Shown here: positions 56,883-61,576 of the stretch, piece by piece
Numbering within the stretch: the first letter of the stretch is position 1
Layout of the letters: each line of letters opens with the position of its first letter
Assembly: GCA_012840345.1 (NCBI GenBank)
Contig: DULO01000050.1
Coordinates: forward strand, 1-61,576
Source: Candidatus Fermentithermobacillaceae bacterium
GTDB taxonomy: Bacteria; Bacillota; Sulfobacillia; Fermentithermobacillales; Fermentithermobacillaceae
Direction: 5' to 3'
Length of the DNA stretch: 61,576 bases
Translations under genes and position numbers: made by a program
The notes under the pieces: model-generated
What the model saw: the letters and a program-made list of their open reading frames with translations, nothing else
The model's database searches: none
What the model was told of the DNA's origin: nothing

Positions 56883-58133
56883 CTAGTAGCGTAAGGACCT
56901 GAGCGCTCGCGCGGAGTGCTCCAGGGAGGTTTCTACCTCTACCCGCACCACGGCGTTCCGAAAAACCGATTCCCACGAGTCCTTCACCTTTGTCCAGGTC
57001 TTGTGGTCGCTTCGTCTAAGGGCGGCACCAAAGCCGAATATGTCTGAGTTAAGTTCTTTGGCTTTGGAGACGGCAGCCATGATTTCGCCGGCGACAGCTT
57101 GCTCAAAGGCAGACTTAAGGGCATCCCAGTTTTCGTGGGGATCCATAAGACCGGGGCTCACTTCCGACTCACCCAACGCGCCCGTGGTTTTTATCTTTAT
57201 GTAGATTTGCGCTTCGCCATCCACCATCTTCACCTTCAAGTCTCTCGCCGCTCTCAATATCTCTATGCTCGCCTTTGCTCCGGGCACTCCTGGCACGTCC
57301 ACGACTATAATGCCGGAGCTTATCTCTCCGGTGACCCAAGCGAAACCTCTACCTTCTACTTTGTCCAGCCAGCCGACCAGTTTGTCGCCTTTAAAAACGG
57401 CCGTTGAATCGACCTGCGGCGCAAACCTGGCTTCTTCCCGGATTTCGCTACCCATCTGAGTAGGCAGTCCAGAACCGCGGTCATAAAGCGACACCCCGGC
57501 GGTCGTAGGCTCAATACCCGGGTTCTCAAGCATCTGGGCTATACGCAGGAGGCTGCGGGGCGATACTCTCGACAATCCTTGTTTCGCCAAGGTAATGAGG
57601 TTGTACCCGCCTTCGGCCGGGATAGCGTCGGCGTCGAACTCAGCCTGGATAAGCTGGCCGGCGGGGATTCCACGGGCGATGAGCAAGAAGGTGTTGTCAC
57701 GGGTCTCCCCGTCTCTCAAAAAGAAGTCGAGAAAAGGGCCGATCCCTTGTCGCGCCAGGTCTTCGCCTATCATAATCACGCGGCTGTGCGCCCAATAGGC
57801 GCGTCTTGTGGAACGGTCAAGAGTGTTGCGCACCGCCTCAAATATCGTTCTACCGGCGGACTCCACAACCCAGTAGGCCTTTTCCCATGTCCGCGCTTGC
57901 TCTCCCGCGACTGCGATAGTCTTTACCATTTCGACAGTTACCCGGACTTCCTCGTTTTCGCCTTGGTCCAGCGCGACAGCGGTGACGAAACCGAGAGTGT
58001 TCAACTCGCGGCGGCTCCAGCAGCCGGAAAGGCAGAAGCACATGGACAGCGCCAGGACGCACGTCACGGCTCGACGAAGGCAGCGAGTTATCCATCTTCG
58101 GCTTCTCACTTTCCTGTTGTTAGCTTCTTCCAC
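56883..58133 (-). CDS. Spore germination protein, GerAC-type lipoprotein
   Basis: 416 residues of the Ger(x)C family. Signal with lipobox LSGC (VTCVLALSMCFCLSGC), then CWSRRELNTLGFVTAVALDQ, VVESAGRTIFEAVRNTLDRS, YWAHSRVIMIGEDLARQGIG and the final KTWTKVKDSWESVFRNAVVRVE, all typical. The lipidated C subunit sits outside the inner membrane of the spore with A and B subunits. The start is GTG 58133 inside the end of the B gene (28-base overlap), so translation is coupled. Confidence 0.92.
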   Translation of the reverse strand: MEEANNRKVRSRRWITRCLRRAVTCVLALSMCFCLSGCWSRRELNTLGFVTAVALDQGENEEVRVTVEMVKTIAVAGEQARTWEKAYWVVESAGRTIFEAVRNTLDRSTRRAYWAHSRVIMIGEDLARQGIGPFLDFFLRDGETRDNTFLLIARGIPAGQLIQAEFDADAIPAEGGYNLITLAKQGLSRVSPRSLLRIAQMLENPGIEPTTAGVSLYDRGSGLPTQMGSEIREEARFAPQVDSTAVFKGDKLVGWLDKVEGRGFAWVTGEISSGIIVVDVPGVPGAKASIEILRAARDLKVKMVDGEAQIYIKIKTTGALGESEVSPGLMDPHENWDALKSAFEQAVAGEIMAAVSKAKELNSDIFGFGAALRRSDHKTWTKVKDSWESVFRNAVVRVEVETSLEHSARALRSLRY

Positions 58134-59224
58134 GCGAGTCCCCCCAGTACCGCGAATGCCAACACAAGGTGGAGCCCAAGATTGAGCGCTCCCCCGGTCC
58201 GTACTTGGAAAAACCGATAAAGCTCGAAACCATCTCGGAAAAACGTCAAAGCCAGGGCCACAGACAGAAAACCGAGAGGAGCCATGAGCGGCTTGGCGTC
58301 AGGGATCCCAAATACCTCGGCGAGGCCAACGGCGCACGCCCAGATGAACAGTGAACACTTTAGCGAGTGAGTGAGCACCCAGGCTACCATTCCCAAGGAC
58401 TCGGTCCGTTCTATGAATTCGCCCACGCTGACTACTCGCGCCAGACTGAAGGCCGGAAAGGCGATGGACGAAAGAAGAGAGCCAAAGACCATAATGAGCA
58501 CAACGATGAAGACAAGCAGCAGCGCGCTTGACGCAAAGACCGCCCCGATCACAGGTTTTCGTCCGCCTTTCCGGTGTCTTAGATGCGGCAATAGCATCCC
58601 CGCGATGGCGAACTCTGTGTAGAACGAGACGGTATTGAGAGTACCAAGGATCACTGTTTCCCACCCGTGCTCAAGGAGGGGCAGGAGATTCGACGGCTCG
58701 GCCAAATTGAGCGGCAGCACAAGCAAGAACAAGAAAAAACCGGAGAGTATGATCAGGACGATTTCAGAACCCCGGGCGATGGGTTCAAGTCCTTTTCTGG
58801 CCGCGTAGACCGCGGCGGCCGCAAGGAGCGCCAAGAACACCACCACAGGTGTCTCAGGCGTGACAGCCGCCACATTGACTTCGGCCACGGCACGGAGCAT
58901 TGCTGCCAGGATAAGTATCCACGAGTTTAGGAGCAAGAGTCCCGCGAATCTGCCCAAAACCGGGCCAAGCAGGTGAAGCAGTATGCCGATTAGGCTCTTT
59001 CCCGGGAAGGCTTCGCAGAGACGTACTACTAGCAGGGAGTAAGCCTGCGATATCGGGACAGACAACAGCACGCCGATCCACAAGTCCTGTTCCTGTGTTG
59101 TGACTGAGGCCAGCGGAAACCCGATGACAACCGGAACGAGACGGGTAATCATTAACAGGGCAAACAACTGCCAAGGAGATATTTGTACTTTTTCATATTC
59201 GGCTCTGTTCACGCTTCCGTTCAT
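58106..59224 (-). CDS. Spore germination permease, GerAB type
   Basis: 372 residues, ten transmembrane segments of the APC-like GerAB family. EYEKVQISPWQLFALLMITR starts helix 1; KSLIGILLHLLGPVLGRFAG and LPLLEHGWETVILGTLNTVS are the typical loops between helices. It forms the likely germinant-binding unit. ATG 59224 is preceded by GAAGGGAAGG and overlaps the A stop codon (ATGA); the frame is open to 59299 without need. Confidence 0.9.
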   Translation of the reverse strand: MNGSVNRAEYEKVQISPWQLFALLMITRLVPVVIGFPLASVTTQEQDLWIGVLLSVPISQAYSLLVVRLCEAFPGKSLIGILLHLLGPVLGRFAGLLLLNSWILILAAMLRAVAEVNVAAVTPETPVVVFLALLAAAAVYAARKGLEPIARGSEIVLIILSGFFLFLLVLPLNLAEPSNLLPLLEHGWETVILGTLNTVSFYTEFAIAGMLLPHLRHRKGGRKPVIGAVFASSALLLVFIVVLIMVFGSLLSSIAFPAFSLARVVSVGEFIERTESLGMVAWVLTHSLKCSLFIWACAVGLAEVFGIPDAKPLMAPLGFLSVALALTFFRDGFELYRFFQVRTGGALNLGLHLVLAFAVLGGLAWKKLTTGK

Positions 59225-60720
59225 TCTTTCTGCCTTCCCTTCGACCACGGTACCGGACGGCCATGCGGTTTCTTCACTTCCTTCGGCCAGATCAGCCAAG
59301 GGCGACTCTTCATCGCCCAGGAGGGAGCTCTAATGAGCGAATCTTTCCAGTCCATGACAACGGTAGGGGCAATGGGCTCCAGGAAGGGCGTCCCAAATGA
59401 CCGGGTGTCGCAGAGACTGATGACAGTCACGAAAAACAGGAGTGACATTCCGAATATGCCCATGGCGGCGGCAACGATGGTGAAGCCGAATCTCAGTAAG
59501 CGTATCGCGTTCTGGAAAGAGGCCGCCGGCGCGGCAAATGAAGCGACTCCCGTTGCCGCGACAACTACAATCATGGCAGGGGACGCAAGCCCGGCCCTTA
59601 TGGCCGCTTCGCCCAGCACCAGAGCGCCGATAATGCTGACAGCGGGGCCGACTATTCGCGGCAACCTTATGCCCGCCTCGCGCAGGATCTCGAATATCAC
59701 TTCCATTAAGAGAGCTTCAGCCACCGCGGGAAACGGTATGCCTTCCCGCTGCGCCGCGATGGCCAGCAAGAGCGGAGTAGGGAGCAGTTCCTGGTGGAAA
59801 GTGGTGACCGCGACATACAGACCTGGAAGGAGCAGTGATACCAGCAGGCCGAGCATGCGGAGCCACCGGAACATCGTCCCAACCCAAAACCGCTCATAGT
59901 AGTCTTCCGAGCTGGATAAGAACATGTGCAGGGTCGCGGGTGCTATCAAGGTCTCCGGGTTGCCATCCACGAGAAACACTAACCTGCCCTCAAGCAGCGC
60001 TCCCACCGCTCGGTCGGGACGCTGGGTTTTAAGCAGGGTGGGGAACAGCGAAGTAGGGGCGTCTTCGATGTATTCTTCCAGGCCTGCGCTTATTCCGTCA
60101 ACGTCAAGGCGCCGGAGCCTTTCGCGTCCCTCCTGGACAAGGCGTTCGCTCGCTATGCCCGCTACATAGACCAACGCTATGGGCGTCCTCGAAACCGGGC
60201 CTGAGTAGAAATACTCCACTCGAAGGAACTCGCTTCTTATGTACCTCCGGAGCAAGGTGATGTTGGTGCTGAGCGATTCCACGAAGCCCTCTTTCGGTCC
60301 GCTAACAGTGGACTCTGAAGTAGGGTCCTCGATGGACCTCGTTTCCCACTTGGTTACATCGCCGACGATGGCCTTATCGCAGCCGTCGACCAGCACGGCG
60401 CAATAGCCCTGAGCGATATGCCGCTTGACGTCGTTAAGGTCGTCGATGGTCTCAACGTCAGCGACTGTGAGGACGCCGTCTCTGAGGACTTCGATTATAG
60501 ACGCGGCGGTCAAAGTATGGCCGTCAAAAGTGGAGAGGCTGCTGATAACCGAGTCCTCCATATACTGGCGGTCTGTCATCCCTTGAATGTAGGCGACAAC
60601 CGCTGTCCTACGTTTGGGGGACGTGGCCAATTCTATGTATCGGAGCACTAAGTCCGCGCTGCTTCCGAAGGCTTCGCGCAATGCGGAAGCGTTCTCTTCG
60701 AGAGAGGCGGACAAAGGCAC
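59221..60720 (-). CDS. Spore germination protein, GerAA type
   Basis: 499 residues. The soluble N-terminal domains are SASLEENASALREAFGSSAD, DGHTLTAASIIEVLRDGVLT and PKEGFVESLSTNITLLRRYI; the membrane half begins RFWVGTMFRWLRMLGLLVSL and includes RLPRIVGPAVSIIGALVLGE. All match GerA-family A subunits. GTG 60720 has GAAGGA eight bases upstream, and I use it as the start. However, the frame stays open for 50 more codons up to TAG 60871-60873, with a Gln/Arg-rich translation like the N-terminal tails of other GerA proteins, yet no ATG, GTG or TTG. The operon A-B-C-(D) would be made in the forespore. Confidence 0.92.
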   Translation of the reverse strand: MPLSASLEENASALREAFGSSADLVLRYIELATSPKRRTAVVAYIQGMTDRQYMEDSVISSLSTFDGHTLTAASIIEVLRDGVLTVADVETIDDLNDVKRHIAQGYCAVLVDGCDKAIVGDVTKWETRSIEDPTSESTVSGPKEGFVESLSTNITLLRRYIRSEFLRVEYFYSGPVSRTPIALVYVAGIASERLVQEGRERLRRLDVDGISAGLEEYIEDAPTSLFPTLLKTQRPDRAVGALLEGRLVFLVDGNPETLIAPATLHMFLSSSEDYYERFWVGTMFRWLRMLGLLVSLLLPGLYVAVTTFHQELLPTPLLLAIAAQREGIPFPAVAEALLMEVIFEILREAGIRLPRIVGPAVSIIGALVLGEAAIRAGLASPAMIVVVAATGVASFAAPAASFQNAIRLLRFGFTIVAAAMGIFGMSLLFFVTVISLCDTRSFGTPFLEPIAPTVVMDWKDSLIRAPSWAMKSRPWLIWPKEVKKPHGRPVPWSKGRQKE

Positions 60721-60857
60721 AGGCGCGTCCTTCTGTTGAGGGGACGCCCGGTCGACGGCTACCCGTTCCTCGGAAATGCCGTGCTGTTGATGTTGATTGC
60801 CGCGACGCCTGCCCCGGTTCGTAGCCAGTCCACCTCGTTGAATAGCCGAGTCTTGCC

Positions 60858-60882
60858 AGTGTTCCTTAGGCTAGTGTTCCTT
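60858..60882. repeat. Direct repeat upstream of the germination operon
   Basis: AGTGTTCCTT occurs at 60858-60867 and 60873-60882, exactly 15 bases apart, flanked by TTGCCA and TGGCA in opposite orientation. It may be a regulator site for the germination operon. The rest of 60721-60942 shows no other gene; I could not identify a sigma-G promoter by eye. Confidence 0.45.
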
Positions 60883-60942
60883 GGCAGGTAGAGGAATATA
60901 TCTTGAGGGCGCCGAAAACAGCCGCGCGTGAGAATCCGCCTG

Positions 60943-60971
60943 TTGTCGTCCGGACCCGAACGTGCTAGAAT
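60943..60971 (+). promoter_or_regulatory. Promoter of tRNA-Leu
   Basis: TTGTCG (60943-60948) and TAGAAT (60966-60971) with a 17-base spacer, 12 bases before the mature tRNA. Confidence 0.7.
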
Positions 60972-60983
60972 AGTCGATACAGT

Positions 60984-61071
60984 GCCGGGATGATGGAATT
61001 GGCAGTCATGCGCGACTCAAAATCGCGTGCGGTAGCCCCGCGTGTGGGTTCGACTCCCACTCCCGGCACCA
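60984..61071 (+). tRNA. tRNA-Leu, anticodon CAA
   Basis: Acceptor stem GCCGGGA (60984-60990) pairs with TCCCGGC (61061-61067), followed by discriminator A and an encoded CCA. The anticodon stem CGCGA/TCGCG encloses loop CTCAAAA with anticodon CAA (codon UUG). The long variable arm and the T arm GTGGG-TTCGACT-CCCAC are as expected for class II tRNA-Leu. Confidence 0.96.
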
Positions 61072-61158
61072 TTTCTTTTCGTTGAAATCCTCACAGCTAG
61101 TTTCTCCCTCCTCAACTCGATTACCGACCGCGGATAATCGTCAGCATTTCGTTGCCGT

Positions 61159-61440
61159 TTAGAGCATCGTGTGAGAGTGGATCTTCATTGTCGCAGAGCT
61201 TACTGTGTGATCGATACGCTTCTGAACAGCCTTGGGGTATAGGCGAGGCACCAAAAGCAACGTAGCATATGTGGTGAAGATTATGGAAGTGCAATGGAAG
61301 ATTCTGAGACCATATAGTGCAGTCCGATGGCCTGGGAAAAGTCCTGGATGTGAGGGCTTGCTGCTAGAGGAACATCAATCTGGAGTCCTTCTATGTTGGA
61401 TCCGCAGCTGTTTTACTGCATGGGCCAGATACTCATTGCC
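61159..61440 (-). pseudogene. Decayed C-terminal part of a tyrosine recombinase (integrase)
   Basis: On the minus strand, from about 61269 down to TAA 61159-61161, the frame reads YATLLLVPRLYPKAVQ, then KRIDHTVSSATMKIHSHTML, which lines up with the phage-integrase end HATLLLxxGxHPKVVQ, ERLGHSSxxxTxxxYSHxxP. Just upstream (about 61270-61300) a shifted frame gives PLHFHNLHH, corresponding to RFHDLRH. The two parts need a frameshift to join. The nucleophile Tyr of xxYSH is His, and the Arg of DLRH is His. Further upstream to about 61440 scattered codons still look integrase-like but with stops. It lies directly after the 3' end of tRNA-Leu, a classical integration site. The remainder to 61576 shows no gene I can support. 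Confidence 0.55.
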
Positions 61441-61576
61441 AGAAGTAGAAATCTGATATGAACGAGGCCGTCAAGCCCCTTCTCGTTGAGAGGTGTGATT
61501 TGGGGCTCTGGCTGCTGCGACGGTTGGCATTCTGATATTCGCGGGTTGGCTACCGCATCACATACCTCCGTCTGGA

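Noticed and set aside
61232-61456. 74-codon frame on the plus strand at the window end
   Set aside because: No ribosome site or family features; the opposite strand shows better (though decayed) integrase similarity.

Overview
The window looks like a chromosome segment of an endospore-forming, fairly GC-rich member of the Bacillota (clostridia-like). The evidence is a gerA-type germinant receptor operon, a CotF-like spore coat protein, a YjcZ-like sporulation miniprotein, a SigI/RsgI pair, and the gene order dnaE - small conserved gene - pfkA - pyk. A B12-dependent (class II) ribonucleotide reductase and a lone carboxylate-decarboxylase beta subunit fit an anaerobic or microaerobic life, but that is inference. 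Species cannot be named from this sequence.

Layout. 1-7450: genes for peptide and amino-acid breakdown (C-S lyase, M28 peptidase, AstE/AspA-type deacylase), a GAF-HTH regulator, a nanE-like epimerase preceded by an operator-like inverted repeat, and a lipoprotein. 7451-11880: minus-strand operon of four uncharacterised membrane-associated genes followed by an AbgB-like M20 amidohydrolase. 12017-19312: YjcZ-like peptide, cysS with an altered HIGH motif, a divergent peptide deformylase, an array of 31-bp hairpin repeats, a secreted sugar-dehydrogenase/beta-lactamase-like fusion, a DNA glycosylase, OsmC and a thioesterase. 19419-24176: nrdR and an intein-split nrdJ. 24474-27465: a second, plus-strand copy of the four-gene membrane module, followed after a terminator by an aldolase, a homoserine-dehydrogenase-like enzyme and a class V aminotransferase (27614-30853). 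30877-41611: DinG helicase, RsgI/SigI, a heterodimeric ABC exporter, a degenerate M28-like multispanning protein and an AtpZ-like protein. 41774-52637: housekeeping genes (aspartate aminotransferase, murD, nth, dnaE, pfkA, pyk, oadB-like). 52721-60720: small membrane protein, coat protein, ABC-2 exporter and the germination operon. 60984 to the end: tRNA-Leu(CAA) followed by what looks like a decayed tyrosine integrase.

The strongest candidate for an undescribed system is the duplicated four-gene module (A-B-C-D: a two-TM anchored protein resembling DUF6754, a multispanning protein, a second two-TM anchored protein, and a second multispanning protein). Gene order is identical in both copies, signature residues are shared at every position, and both copies sit next to amino-acid or peptide enzymes. 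I suggest a multi-subunit membrane complex, possibly for uptake or processing of amino-acid conjugates or peptides; that function is a hypothesis. All family names come from motif recognition and memory; no searches were run.
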